64,000 nucleotides of DNA from Rhizobium sp. BK399 (GCF_014194695.1 NZ_JACIAH010000014.1:1-64000); one strand, 5' to 3'. Shown: positions 26,535 through 35,023, numbered from the stretch's first letter. The notes: generated by a model not told the origin, from the letters alone. Translations and numbers: made by a program.

Positions 26535-27361
26535 GTAAAGATCAGTTTCAGGTAAAGTTTTGGGGCGTTCGCGGCAGCATCCCGGTCTCGGGTCCCGAAT
26601 TCGTCCGCTACGGTGGCAACACCTCGTGCATCGAAATCCGCTGCGGTGAATACCGGATGATCTTCGACGCCGGATCGGGCGTACGCGAAGCCGGCCTTGC
26701 CATGCTCAGCGAGGACGTCCACAACGTCGACCTGTTCTTCAGCCACTGCCACTACGACCACATCATTGGCCTGCCGTTCTTCAAGGCGATCTACTACCCG
26801 ACCATCGATCTGACGATCTGGTCGGGGCACCTGGACGGCAAGATGAGCACGCGCGAGATGATCGAGCAGTTCATCAGCCCGCCATGGTTCCCTGTGAAGA
26901 CCGACATCTGCCAGGCGACGATGAACTTCCGCGATTTTCATGCCGGCCAGACGCTGGAACCGCGTCCCGGCGTCAAGATCAAGACCTACACACTGAACCA
27001 TCCGGGTGGGGCGATCGGTTACCGCGTCGAGTGGAACGGTCGCTCGGTCGCACTGATTTACGACATCGAGCATATCCCGGGCGTTCATGATCCGGTTGCG
27101 CTGGAGATGATGAAGGACGCCGACCTCGTCGTCTACGATTGCACCTACAACGAAGACGAGATGCAGCGTTTCAAGGGTTTCGGCCATTCCACCTGGGAAC
27201 ACGGCGTCGAACTCGCGAAGATGGCGGGCGCCAAGAAGTTCGCGCTTTTCCATCATGCGCCCTCGCGCACGGACACACAGCTGGATCAGATGGAATGCGA
27301 TGCCAGGGCGGAATTTTCGGGCGCCTTTGCGGCGCATGACAATCAGCTCGTCGAGATCTGA
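26531..27361 (+). CDS. MBL-fold metallohydrolase (276 aa)
   Basis: The N-terminus VKFWGVRGSIPVSGPEFVRY and RYGGNTSC, followed by the metal motif SHCHYDHIIG (HxHxDH), a second His in TLNHPGGAIGY, the bridging Asp in LIYDIEHIPG (and DLVVYDCTYN) and the final His in FALFHHAPSRTD, place it in the RNase Z-like/Lactamase_B_2 branch that also contains cyclic-nucleotide phosphodiesterases. Two metals are expected. Substrate unknown; a phosphodiester is plausible. No signal peptide. It is the last core gene before the genomic island and has no partner other than the leader ORF. Confidence 0.85.
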   Translation: MSKDQFQVKFWGVRGSIPVSGPEFVRYGGNTSCIEIRCGEYRMIFDAGSGVREAGLAMLSEDVHNVDLFFSHCHYDHIIGLPFFKAIYYPTIDLTIWSGHLDGKMSTREMIEQFISPPWFPVKTDICQATMNFRDFHAGQTLEPRPGVKIKTYTLNHPGGAIGYRVEWNGRSVALIYDIEHIPGVHDPVALEMMKDADLVVYDCTYNEDEMQRFKGFGHSTWEHGVELAKMAGAKKFALFHHAPSRTDTQLDQMECDARAEFSGAFAAHDNQLVEI

Positions 27362-27422
27362 GCTAATCAAAGCGCGCGGCGCATCTCGGGACCCGTTCGC
27401 TGGTCGGTATCGATGGGGAGCG

Positions 27423-27473
27423 ATTGCATGGCATGCAAGAGGCCAGTGGTTCGATCCCGCTTAGCTCCACCAA
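27423..27473 (+). repeat. tRNA-Ala(GGC) 3' fragment, left attachment site (attL)
   Basis: The segment contains the anticodon loop ATGGCAT (anticodon GGC), variable region, T-arm GGTTCGATCC and the acceptor end TTAGCTCCACCA. The 5' half before 27423 does not fold into acceptor and D arms, and the anticodon stem has one mismatch, so this is a tRNA remnant rather than a working gene. The last 24 bases (27450-27473) recur exactly at 37592-37615, and the first 40 (27423-27462) recur exactly at 39957-39996. Confidence 0.8.
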
Positions 27474-27532
27474 TCATTTCATTACCATAATTTCTGATTT
27501 TATATCAACGCGTTACAGAGAACGCTGATTTT

Positions 27533-27558
27533 CATTCTGACCAATCATTCTGACCAAC
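27533..27558. repeat. Integrase arm-type repeat pair, left end
   Basis: Two direct copies of CATTCTGACCAA separated by one base. The same 26-base block, with one mismatch and the same orientation, occurs at 37509-37534 inside the other end. They lie 60 bases from the attL core, where arm-type integrase sites are expected. Confidence 0.7.
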
Positions 27559-27685
27559 CGCCGATATAGCACGATGCGTGGCCTGCGGTCTGCGAAATCA
27601 ATGGACGTGAATCATAGCTGACTGGGCATCTGGCATTGACGGCTCCCTCAATGCGTGGCTTCCCTATAATCAAAAGGGGACACTC

Positions 27686-28375
27686 ATGAGACGCATACGA
27701 ATCTTTGCAATCGGTTGTATGTTGGCCAGCGCCCAGTTCGCTACGGCCCTCGCAGACGAAACGCCGACAGGCCCTTATGCGAACGAAGGCGAATACCTGA
27801 AGGAAAGGTTCGACCGCACAACCTCAATACAGGCTCAATATGCGATTGGTCTCATACGTGCTGTAGAGTTGCAAGTTAGTGATCAGGTCGATGATAAGTG
27901 CTTCACCAACGCAAGCGCTATATCCGCCCGTATTCGCGCACAACTCGAAAACGCTAAGATCGCAGTCTACGGCGAACCTCTCGCTGCTTCGCTGCCATTC
28001 AGCCCTAAATTGGTTGTCACAGTCCTCGGGTTCAAAATCGGGGATGGTCCTTGTGTCGCCTCAGCAGCGATGAGTGTGGAGTACTTCTCCAAGATTGACC
28101 TTGGGAGCCTCGCGTATACGGGCGGCCTGTTCGCAGTGTCTGAGGCGCATGTTATGTGGCGCAATAGTAGCTTGTTTAGCCGAGGTGGTAACGTCAACGA
28201 CGCCGTCCTGAACCAAGTCCAGGAGTGGACCGACTCGCTCACCGCAGACGTAGCGATGGCCAAGCGCAATCCGAACGTGCAGAAGCTTCTTGCTGTCTGG
28301 CCAAACGACCCACCACAAACAGAGCGTGAATTTCAGGTGGAGATGGAGAAGGTAATCAACAAGGTGCGGCAATAG
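27686..28375 (+). CDS. Secreted hypothetical protein (229 aa)
   Basis: ATG 27686 with AAAAGGGGA upstream and a Sec signal peptide (MRRIRIFAIGCMLASAQFAT, cleavage near ALA-DE). The mature protein is mixed alpha/beta with a pair of cysteines (DDKCFTNAS, GDGPCVAS) likely to form a disulphide. No family recognised. It is the first cargo gene inside the left end of the island and is followed by the AAA ATPase. Another secreted protein with a similar layout is encoded at 34215-34892. Confidence 0.65.
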   Translation: MRRIRIFAIGCMLASAQFATALADETPTGPYANEGEYLKERFDRTTSIQAQYAIGLIRAVELQVSDQVDDKCFTNASAISARIRAQLENAKIAVYGEPLAASLPFSPKLVVTVLGFKIGDGPCVASAAMSVEYFSKIDLGSLAYTGGLFAVSEAHVMWRNSSLFSRGGNVNDAVLNQVQEWTDSLTADVAMAKRNPNVQKLLAVWPNDPPQTEREFQVEMEKVINKVRQ

Positions 28376-28482
28376 CGTATGACAGCTTCGCTGGGTACTG
28401 CAGCGGCAGCCGTACCTTGCACTGGTTCTACTCAGCATCCTATAATTGTTACTGCGCGAATCGAGGTTCCTGACGAGGCAGT

Positions 28483-29793
28483 ATGATGGTTGATGAACTG
28501 TGGAACCTGCGAGCGGTTGTAACCCAACCAGAGGGCGATTTTGGCAAGGCCCTCGCCCACGTTCTATCCCCCTCTCAGCCTCTTCAATCGGAAGAGTTCC
28601 TGCGCGGTCGTGAAGAACAGCTGGATGGGATACGTAAGGCCCTCTATGCGCCCGGGCGTCACGTCTTCATCCATGGATTTAGGGGCGTGGGAAAATCATC
28701 CCTCGCACAAACCGCGGCCTTCTCCCTGTCTTCAGCACGGCACGACCCAATTATTCTGGGATGCGACAACAGCAATAGCTTCACGAGCATCATACGCGAC
28801 CTCTTTGAAGAGGTGATGGGTAGAAGCCCTGTAGTCGAGAAAACGATTAGGGAAGGCGGCGGTGGCCTGAACCTCGGCTGGCTTACAGGGTCTTTGAAGG
28901 TTTCAACCCAAGAAGGGACCGTACCGCAACCAAGCACCATCAATGAGGCTGTGAGGCTTGTGGGCTTCCTCTGCGAGAAATACAGCGAGCAACTTGTTGT
29001 CGTCATAGATGAGTTCGACCAAATCAAGGATAAGGTCGAGCAGGAGCATTTTGCTAACTTCATAAAGCAGCTGTCTGACAAGCGCGTCCCGGCTCGTTTC
29101 ATCTTCTGCGGGATTGGTGAGACCGTTGACGCCATCATGTCAGCCCATGCCAGCGCTGATCGATATTTCCACACCGTAAGCCTTGATCGACTCGGTTGGG
29201 ACGCGAGGATCGAGATCGTGTCGGTCGCGGCGCAGCGTCTCGGTATCGAGATCGACGATACGACCGCATACCGCATCGCCAAAATATCTGACGGGTTCCC
29301 GCACTACGTCCACCTAATCTCTGAAAAGTTGTTTTGGCAGGTTTTTGAAGCGCAAAATGGGGGCAGGGTCACCGGGGAGCTTTTCGAAGCCGCTATGCGG
29401 GACGCCAGTGATGCTATGGAAATGAAGCTGAAAGCTCCTTATGACACGGCGACGAGAAAATACAGCAACGACAACCAGTACATTCTGTTTGCTGTTGCCG
29501 ATGGCCACGAGCTGCAGCGGAGAAGTACCGACATCTTCGGCTCCTACACGCGAATTACAACGGCCCTAAACATCGAAGCCCTCGACCGAAATAAGTTCAA
29601 CACGAGGATGAACAGCCTCAAACAACCAAGTGCGGGTGCGATCTTATCAGCCAACAGGACCGGCTGGTATGAGTTCACCGAGAAGGTCATCCGAGGCTAT
29701 GTTCGGTTACGTGCGGAACAAGCCCATGTGCAGCTGGAAGTGGACCACCCAATGGCGAGGCGGAAACTTGGATGGCGGGGCGATTCAACCTGA
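28483..29793 (+). CDS. AAA/ORC-CDC6-like P-loop ATPase (436 aa)
   Basis: Walker A HGFRGVGKSS (Lys71) and Walker B LVVVIDEFDQ (Asp176/Glu177), followed by sensor-like FIFCGIGETVD and a C-terminal helical lid (SDGFPHYVHLISEKLFW), the arrangement of ORC/CDC6-like or STAND-type ATPases found alone in mobile elements. No effector domain is fused. Two adjacent ATGs exist (28483, 28486); the second is better spaced from GAGG. It could serve in replication, transposition-type target control or defence of the element; the sequence does not discriminate. It converges with the serine recombinase. Confidence 0.75.
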   Translation: MMVDELWNLRAVVTQPEGDFGKALAHVLSPSQPLQSEEFLRGREEQLDGIRKALYAPGRHVFIHGFRGVGKSSLAQTAAFSLSSARHDPIILGCDNSNSFTSIIRDLFEEVMGRSPVVEKTIREGGGGLNLGWLTGSLKVSTQEGTVPQPSTINEAVRLVGFLCEKYSEQLVVVIDEFDQIKDKVEQEHFANFIKQLSDKRVPARFIFCGIGETVDAIMSAHASADRYFHTVSLDRLGWDARIEIVSVAAQRLGIEIDDTTAYRIAKISDGFPHYVHLISEKLFWQVFEAQNGGRVTGELFEAAMRDASDAMEMKLKAPYDTATRKYSNDNQYILFAVADGHELQRRSTDIFGSYTRITTALNIEALDRNKFNTRMNSLKQPSAGAILSANRTGWYEFTEKVIRGYVRLRAEQAHVQLEVDHPMARRKLGWRGDST

Positions 29794-29874
29794 GGGCCAC
29801 CCGCCGCTCATAGGCCAAAAAGCATAATCAGGGTAAGAGAAACGAACGCCCGCAAATCCTCGCAGGAAGCCAGC

Positions 29875-30510
29875 CTAAAGAGACCAGACAGCCAGCGCCT
29901 TCTCAGCAGCGGCTGGGTCTTCCTTGATCCTATAGACCGTTTGGCGGGTTAGGCCTGATGCCTGGGCGATCTCTGACACACTGGCGTTCTTCCCGAGGAG
30001 GTCAGTCACCGTGGTATACTGCTCTCGGGTGTAGCTCGGCTTCCGGCCCTTGTAGCTATCGTCGCCCTTGTCTCTCGCACTGGCGATACCAGCCTTCTGA
30101 GCTTCCTTCGTGGCCTCGGCCTGAGCCTGCGCAGAGGCAGCCATGAAGCTGATCATGGCGTCTCTCACGGCCATCTGCATGGCGTCGGAGGTCGAGCCGT
30201 CAAAGGTCATGTTGTTGATGACCGTCCTGATCAACACGCCCCGACGCATGAACTCCCTGATGGTATCAGTCACGTCAGCGTAGTTTCTGCCCAGCCGGTC
30301 AACCCAGCGCACCACGAGTGTGTCACCGGCTCTCAGCATGTCGAAGAGGCGCTTGCCCTCGGGCCTGTCCTTCATGAGGACTGACACCCCAGAGACACCG
30401 TGGTCAGCGACTACATGGTCGAAGCTGAAACCAGCCTTCTCGGCTTGGGTCTTCTGATGACCAAGGGTCTGCTCTGAGGTCGATACGCGGGCGTAGAGGA
30501 AGGTCGCCAT
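29875..30510 (-). CDS. Serine recombinase (resolvase/invertase family, 211 aa)
   Basis: N-terminal catalytic domain: YARVSTSEQTLGHQ (nucleophile Ser10), the KDRPEG and VVRWVDRLGRNYADV segments with the conserved Arg residues, and SFMAASAQAQAE leading into helix E; the C-terminal HTH reads ASVSEIAQASGLTRQTVYRI. The start ATG 30510 has GGAG 6 bases upstream. The length is that of Tn3/Pin-type enzymes. A complex palindromic region with resolvase-like half-sites lies directly upstream, so it likely resolves dimers or inverts a segment of the element. Confidence 0.92.
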   Translation of the reverse strand: MATFLYARVSTSEQTLGHQKTQAEKAGFSFDHVVADHGVSGVSVLMKDRPEGKRLFDMLRAGDTLVVRWVDRLGRNYADVTDTIREFMRRGVLIRTVINNMTFDGSTSDAMQMAVRDAMISFMAASAQAQAEATKEAQKAGIASARDKGDDSYKGRKPSYTREQYTTVTDLLGKNASVSEIAQASGLTRQTVYRIKEDPAAAEKALAVWSL

Positions 30511-30522
30511 TAGTCGCTCCAT

Positions 30523-30588
30523 GTGTCCGATAGGGTTGCGTCCGAATGAATATGTGTCCGAACGCTTGATGTCAACCCTATCGGACAC
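30523..30588. promoter_or_regulatory. res-like recombination site/operator upstream of the serine recombinase
   Basis: A perfect 16-bp inverted repeat, GTGTCCGATAGGGTTG (30523-30538) against CAACCCTATCGGACAC (30573-30588), encloses two further half-sites, CGTCCGAAT (about 30540) and TGTCCGAAC (about 30555). TGTCCGATA resembles the half-site of Tn3/gamma-delta resolvase sites as remembered from the literature. Its position abutting the gene implies use both as recombination site and as autoregulatory operator. Confidence 0.6.
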
Positions 30589-30757
30589 AATAGCTGGCTA
30601 TTTCATCCTGTCCGCTGTGGTATACCTTTTCGTACAAATCGCACAACCAAGGCAACGGAATAAATAACTGTGGAGAGCAATAGTCCCCACTTACACGTCG
30701 CCACATGCCATGTGATGAAATCATCCAATATTTTTGGGGACTTGGGAGCAGTTTGGC

Positions 30758-30964
30758 ATGGGCGTTTTGTTGGTCATCGTGGGTGCGGGGATAGCTTTCG
30801 CCCTATTTCAAGTATTTGTCAGCAACCCAGCGGCGCAGAAAATCTTGCCGACCGCGGAAAGCGCCAGCATCGGGAGAAGAATCGGGTACAGCATTGTTCA
30901 TCGTCTTGTGTTAGCGGCGATTTTGCTTGCGGTAGTCGGCGTGCTTGCGCTGCTCGGCGCTTAA
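30758..30964 (+). CDS. Small two-span membrane protein (68 aa)
   Basis: ATG 30758 with GGGAGC about 10 bases upstream; an upstream in-frame TTG (30734) is possible. Two hydrophobic helices (MGVLLVIVGAGIAFALFQVF and LAAILLAVVGVLALLGA) flank a polar linker (ESASIGRRIGYSIVHR). No family recognised. It is 15 bases before another small membrane protein gene on the same strand, so the two probably form an operon ending at the terminator at 31316-31350. Confidence 0.55.
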   Translation: MGVLLVIVGAGIAFALFQVFVSNPAAQKILPTAESASIGRRIGYSIVHRLVLAAILLAVVGVLALLGA

Positions 30965-30979
30965 AGTGCGGAGCTGAGC

Positions 30980-31294
30980 ATGAATTCACAAACAAGAAGG
31001 TATCTACTCATACCGGCCGGATTGCTTGTGCTGGCTGTCCTCCCGTTCCCCTATGGCTACTACATGTTTCTTCGTCTCGTTGTAGCCGTGGCATCCGCCT
31101 TAACTGCTTTGACAATATATAAAGCCAAGCAGTCATTGAGCTATGAGGTCGTGGCTCTTGGACTGGTGGCGCTCCTGTTCAATCCGTTCATCGTTGTGGC
31201 CCTTAGCAGGCTTCTGTGGCTTCCTATTGACCTGGCTGTCGCCGCCCTTTTGGCGTACCTCGCATTGAGGAAGGACAACACGGCACGAGGCTGA
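30980..31294 (+). CDS. DUF6804-like small membrane protein (104 aa)
   Basis: Four hydrophobic segments with the pattern LLIPAGLLVLAVLPFPYGYY, then FLRLVVAVASALTALTIYKA, ALLFNPFIVVALSRLLWLPI and DLAVAALLAYLAL. The PYGYY-x-x-LRL-V and LFNPF motifs match the small DUF6804-type membrane proteins that are widespread singletons and frequent island cargo. Function unknown. It is the last gene before a good intrinsic terminator. Confidence 0.65.
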   Translation: MNSQTRRYLLIPAGLLVLAVLPFPYGYYMFLRLVVAVASALTALTIYKAKQSLSYEVVALGLVALLFNPFIVVALSRLLWLPIDLAVAALLAYLALRKDNTARG

Positions 31295-31315
31295 AATACG
31301 ATTACGAGCAGGAGG

Positions 31316-31350
31316 GGCCGGCGGGGGGAATTCCGCCAGCCTCTTTTCTC
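31316..31350 (+). terminator. Intrinsic terminator after the membrane protein pair
   Basis: GGCCGGCGG (31316-31324) pairs with CCGCCAGCC (31333-31341) at 8 of 9 positions, loop GGGGAATT, followed by TCTTTTCTC. It stops the rightward transcript before the oppositely oriented helicase gene. Confidence 0.65.
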
Positions 31351-31424
31351 AAATGTCGTCTCACGTTTTGTCGTCAAACATTCGGGGTAAAGGCGCTCCG
31401 CCCCATCTGCAACCCAAGCGTCCT

Positions 31425-32798
31425 TTATGCGGCCAACGACAACGTCTCGAAATCGCTGGCGATTGCTCCACCCTCAAGCCAATCATGGAGGAGCCTACGC
31501 ATCCTTTTGGATGGCAGGTAGAGTGTGATTGGCTCCCCGCGCCTGACCCTCGACCGGTAGACCCACTGGATGAGTTCTGCCAGTGCGTACCGGTCGTCAG
31601 CTTCAGCGGCGTTTTCCATGCCGAGCCATCGCCTGATGAACGGGTTAATATACTGATCATACAAGTAGATGCATACGCTGGCATGAGCGAAGTCGTTGGT
31701 CCCCCTCGTTGTGTTGGGAAGCCAATTTGCATCGACCATTCTTGAACCGCACGCGAAGGCGGCAGCCTTGTTTGAGGTTCCGCTCTTGAACCAGTTCTCC
31801 TTGGCACAGGTGATGATGACATCGTTCATGTCGACCCCCTTTAGGCTACGCTGCTTCGTGTTCTTCAAGGCAATGCTTATCGACTCATTCCTCCGCGTTC
31901 TGCCCTTGCTGCGAGTTTGCCCGCTGTAGCTGAGCGGCTGGCCCTCGATGGCGGGAATGGTTCGGACGTCTATCAGACGCCGAGCATTATTTCGAAAGGT
32001 GTCCTCGTCAGCGGACCTCTCGTGGTGGAAGTCGATCCCGATCTTCCTCAGGTACGCCAACATCAGGGAACCTTCGGCCATGTAGGTGTAGACCGTGAAA
32101 GAACGACCAGACTGTAGCAGAGGCGCGGGTAAAGCCCGTAGGAAGAAGCTGCCGTCGACCCTGTAGAGCGTCTGGGATTTGGCGAGATTGTAGAGCCGAG
32201 GGTCGAGCGTGTCGGAGACCTCTCGGTAGTGTTCATCCCACTTGACGGTGGGCGTGATAAGACCATCGTCATCTTCTGTGGCATAGCCGTCATCGATGTA
32301 GAATTGGTCGAAGCTTCGGGCGCTCTTGCCTACCACTCCCTTCACTACGTCCAGCACTTCATCGATAATGATGTGATAGTCATCGAGAAGACCGAGGCTC
32401 GCAGCACTCGCAATCTCTGTGAAGAGCTTGTGTGTCGTTACAACGTTGACGCCTTCCCGGAGGAGGGTGATCAGATGTTCTGACTTCGTGTCGTTCTCGC
32501 CTCCTGGTGTCGGCTGCACAAAGTTGACGACCGCACGTAGGATGACACGCTCGACCTCACTCAAGAGGGGTACGACAACCAGATATCGCTCACCCTGTTT
32601 GAACGACCCAAGGATTTCAGTGGTCTTACCCGTTCCACATGGACGATCGATGATCTGGACCTTGTGTCGCTGCTGCCGAGTGATCACCGACGTTTCGATA
32701 TTCTTATAAGGGTCTTCCTCGCAATCATCTGATAATAAAGGAGATTTTTTATCGTCGATCCGCTTGTCATGGATCAGCGTGTGTTCTGTCAGGTTCAT
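31425..32798 (-). CDS. Phage-type DEAD-like SF2 helicase (457 aa)
   Basis: Motif I RPCGTGKTTE (Lys58), motif II YHIIIDEVLD, motif Ia/III-like VVTTHKLF and YTYMAEGSL, and motif VI IQWVYRSRVRRGEPITLYLP followed by SKRMRRLL. The segment TTRGTNDFAHASVCIYLYDQ and YINPFIRRW is typical of helicases encoded by siphophages and related plasmids that I recognise by pattern, likely acting in origin opening or replication restart. ATG 32798 has GGAT upstream. It is preceded by a strong terminator, so it has its own promoter. Suggests that the element can replicate after excision or during helper-phage infection. Confidence 0.75.
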   Translation of the reverse strand: MNLTEHTLIHDKRIDDKKSPLLSDDCEEDPYKNIETSVITRQQRHKVQIIDRPCGTGKTTEILGSFKQGERYLVVVPLLSEVERVILRAVVNFVQPTPGGENDTKSEHLITLLREGVNVVTTHKLFTEIASAASLGLLDDYHIIIDEVLDVVKGVVGKSARSFDQFYIDDGYATEDDDGLITPTVKWDEHYREVSDTLDPRLYNLAKSQTLYRVDGSFFLRALPAPLLQSGRSFTVYTYMAEGSLMLAYLRKIGIDFHHERSADEDTFRNNARRLIDVRTIPAIEGQPLSYSGQTRSKGRTRRNESISIALKNTKQRSLKGVDMNDVIITCAKENWFKSGTSNKAAAFACGSRMVDANWLPNTTRGTNDFAHASVCIYLYDQYINPFIRRWLGMENAAEADDRYALAELIQWVYRSRVRRGEPITLYLPSKRMRRLLHDWLEGGAIASDFETLSLAA

Positions 32799-32845
32799 GT
32801 TTCATCCATGGTCATATTATTCTTGAAGGCATCCATGACCGCACC

Positions 32846-32877
32846 AAAAAGAAACCCCGCAGCTTGTGGCCACGGGG
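32846..32877 (-). terminator. Intrinsic terminator, leftward
   Basis: On the minus strand CCCCGTGGC, loop CACAA, GCTGCGGGG forms a 9-bp stem (two G-T pairs) followed by TTTCTTTTT. It ends the SNase-side leftward transcript and insulates the helicase gene. Confidence 0.75.
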
Positions 32878-32955
32878 CTGGGAAGGTCATGGATGAATGT
32901 GAGCGGTAGAACCAACTCCCGGTGATCGGGTCGCAACGCTGGCGCGTGGTTCTCC

Positions 32956-33282
32956 TTAAGTGGGCGGTAATTGCCAAGGGGCTTCGTGTCGGCGTAGCGC
33001 CGTAATGGCGAGCGGTGTCCAATCTATCCGATTGGTGGGGGTAATCGCCCGCAGCCTTTCGACAGCAGCAAAAGTATCGCCCGCGTCTTTTGGGCGTCGT
33101 TCTTTCCGAATGGTAGTGGTAATTCCGTTGCTTCTTCGCCGGTGCGCGTCTCGGTTAAACTTGGCGTGCAGCCCCATGCCGGGAGCGACGGAGGGATACC
33201 TTTTTTTGAAATGCTCAGCCCAGCAGGCCCAGTTTCTAATTGCACCAGGGTCTGGGAGTTGGGGGGCAACCTGTCGCACCAC
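32956..33282 (-). CDS. Possible protein overlapping the SNase 3' end (108 aa)
   Basis: A GTG-started frame overlapping the last 47 bases of the SNase gene on the same strand and ending 79 bases before the terminator. It contains a protein-like block (PGAIRNWACWAEHFKKRYPS and GLHAKFNRDAHRRR) but no recognised domain or good ribosome-binding site. Its placement between SNase stop and terminator is the only strong argument for it. Confidence 0.35.
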   Translation of the reverse strand: MVRQVAPQLPDPGAIRNWACWAEHFKKRYPSVAPGMGLHAKFNRDAHRRRSNGITTTIRKERRPKDAGDTFAAVERLRAITPTNRIDWTPLAITALRRHEAPWQLPPT

Positions 33283-34027
33283 AGTTGAAGGGCACGGCCA
33301 AGCCTTCGGAGATCAGGATTTCGCCCACATCCCGTCCGTCAGCCCGAAGTACCCCGCAGCTTCGCCCATAATTACAACGGTCTGTGCCTTCGGTCCCTGG
33401 CGAACAAGAGCATCGGACCTTCGTCAGTTGCATGCTTGACTTGCTCACAATCTCTGCCAGCCGAGCAGAGGCGCGGTTTCCCAGATCACGTTTACGATCA
33501 CACTTGGGCGAGAACTTTTCGGGTGTGTTGAAGCCTACAAGGCGGGTACCGCTTACCTCTCCATTGATCCGTATCGTGTCGCCATCGGTCACCGAGAAAG
33601 TCTGATGATCGATTGTCTCGGCGGAGGTGCGCTCGCCCGAGTTGAATGGCAATGACAATGGTACCTTCTCGAAAGCAGAGTAGATGAGGAAGCCAACGAC
33701 CAGCGCAGCAGCGAATGCAAAGTCCCGCAGAAAACGCCTTGCCCACCAGCGCCCCTCACGCACAAGGAACGATCTCTTCCGCCGCTGCCAGCGTATCGGC
33801 TGCTTGACCGTCTCTTTGGGAACGAACGCAACGACGTTCACCGGGGAGCCGCTCCCGACGATCTCTTCAAGCTTGCGGCGCTGCTTTTCACTTAGACGCG
33901 TGTTACTGCCGTAGCGCGCCAGTCGCGACTGCATATCGGTGAGAAAATTCCTCTGCCAAGCGCTGAGACGGGCTGTGGCAAGCGTGGCGTTGATCCTCGA
34001 TATTAGGCTTGTTGTGTCGGTGTCCAC
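33236..34027 (-). CDS. Membrane-anchored staphylococcal-nuclease-like (SNase) protein (263 aa)
   Basis: Residues 1-60 form a helical, basic domain (ATARLSAWQRNFLTDMQSRL, SEKQRRKLEEIVG), then a single transmembrane helix (about 100-117, RDFAFAAALVVGFLIYSAF), then a thermonuclease fold: VTDGDTIRINGEV, TRLVGFNTPEKFSPKC (Arg and Asp/Glu region) and GRDVGEILISEGLAVPF. The active-site Arg/Asp arrangement is partly preserved; an inserted Cys-rich loop (VRCSCSPGTEGTDRCNYGRS) may be disulphide bonded, which fits a periplasmic nuclease domain. The start is GTG 34027 with GAG upstream. Possible role: degrading incoming DNA in the periplasm. Confidence 0.75.
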   Translation of the reverse strand: MDTDTTSLISRINATLATARLSAWQRNFLTDMQSRLARYGSNTRLSEKQRRKLEEIVGSGSPVNVVAFVPKETVKQPIRWQRRKRSFLVREGRWWARRFLRDFAFAAALVVGFLIYSAFEKVPLSLPFNSGERTSAETIDHQTFSVTDGDTIRINGEVSGTRLVGFNTPEKFSPKCDRKRDLGNRASARLAEIVSKSSMQLTKVRCSCSPGTEGTDRCNYGRSCGVLRADGRDVGEILISEGLAVPFNCGATGCPPTPRPWCN

Positions 34028-34214
34028 GGTTGCTCTTTCGGGGCCTCTATGCCGATCAATTTGAATGTAAAATGATAAGCGCTAAAGGAGTGTTTCCGCG
34101 AATGCTGCAACTCGACGGAACGTAGGGCGGCCCGTCCCGCCTCACTCGAGCCAGACCTGATCTTCCCCTTACCGAGCGCGTGGCCGCAGTTTAGGCCCAG
34201 TGCGTTGATACCCG

Positions 34215-34892
34215 CTATTTGACCACTTCTATCTGTCGTGCGCCCCATTCGGTCATAAACTGTAGTCGCCAGAAGTCTTTCGCTGTCATCACGAGGTCCA
34301 CACCTTGCAGTGTAGCCACGTAGCCATCGACAATAATGGAGGTCGATATGGTCGTTACCTCAAGGGGCTTGCCATTGGTCGTTATGGTATTTTTCTGAGC
34401 GACCGAGATCGTCGTGTCGGTTACGTCCACTATCGCTTGCTCATGGGGCTTAATGTCGAAAGTCGTGGACTGATACGCGGCCTTTGACATGTCGTTGAGC
34501 GTAGCGGAAGCGTTTGCGGCATCTTTGCTAAAATCGTAAAGCTTGAGCATCGATTCCATTTGCTCTTTAAGCTTTTGAATGGTCATTGTTGCAAACGGCA
34601 GCAGCTTGCCGCCCGTCTTTCCCGCCAGAACGATGAACATCGGATAGTAATTATCCCGTTTGCCTGCCTTTAGCTCGTCTAGCGTCTCGCACGGCACGAA
34701 GACGTCAGAATAGTAGAACTGATTCTTATCGATGGAGCGGTCCAATACCTGAAGAACGCTAACTTCTTCAGCGGTCGACCCAGTGATCATGCACATGCCA
34801 TTCGTAGGCTTGATCTTAAGCTCCACCGCATCGGCAGCAGAAGAACAAATGAGTGCAGTCGCGCCAGTAATAACAGCAAAGATTTTACGCAT
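34215..34892 (-). CDS. Secreted hypothetical protein (225 aa)
   Basis: ATG 34892 is preceded by GGGGGGAATGT, and the N-terminus is a Sec signal (MRKIFAVITGATALICSSAA). The mature protein has a Cys pair (NGMCMITGS, FVPCETLDEL), a central helix (TMTIQKLKEQMESMLKLYDF) and a beta-rich C-terminal half. No family recognised. Codon use is AT-richer than core genes, in keeping with foreign origin. Confidence 0.65.
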   Translation of the reverse strand: MRKIFAVITGATALICSSAADAVELKIKPTNGMCMITGSTAEEVSVLQVLDRSIDKNQFYYSDVFVPCETLDELKAGKRDNYYPMFIVLAGKTGGKLLPFATMTIQKLKEQMESMLKLYDFSKDAANASATLNDMSKAAYQSTTFDIKPHEQAIVDVTDTTISVAQKNTITTNGKPLEVTTISTSIIVDGYVATLQGVDLVMTAKDFWRLQFMTEWGARQIEVVK

Positions 34893-35023
34893 ACATTCCC
34901 CCCTAAGTTTAAATTTTGGCGATCATATCCTATTCCGAACGCCAACTGTCTTCAATCGAACTGAATGGACAGCCTCCACGCGTAGTGAGACAATTTGTAC
35001 TCTCGGAGGAGGAGGACATCACC

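Noticed and set aside
27400-27473. Functional tRNA-Ala gene
   Set aside because: The 5' half does not form acceptor and D stems, and the anticodon stem has a mismatch.
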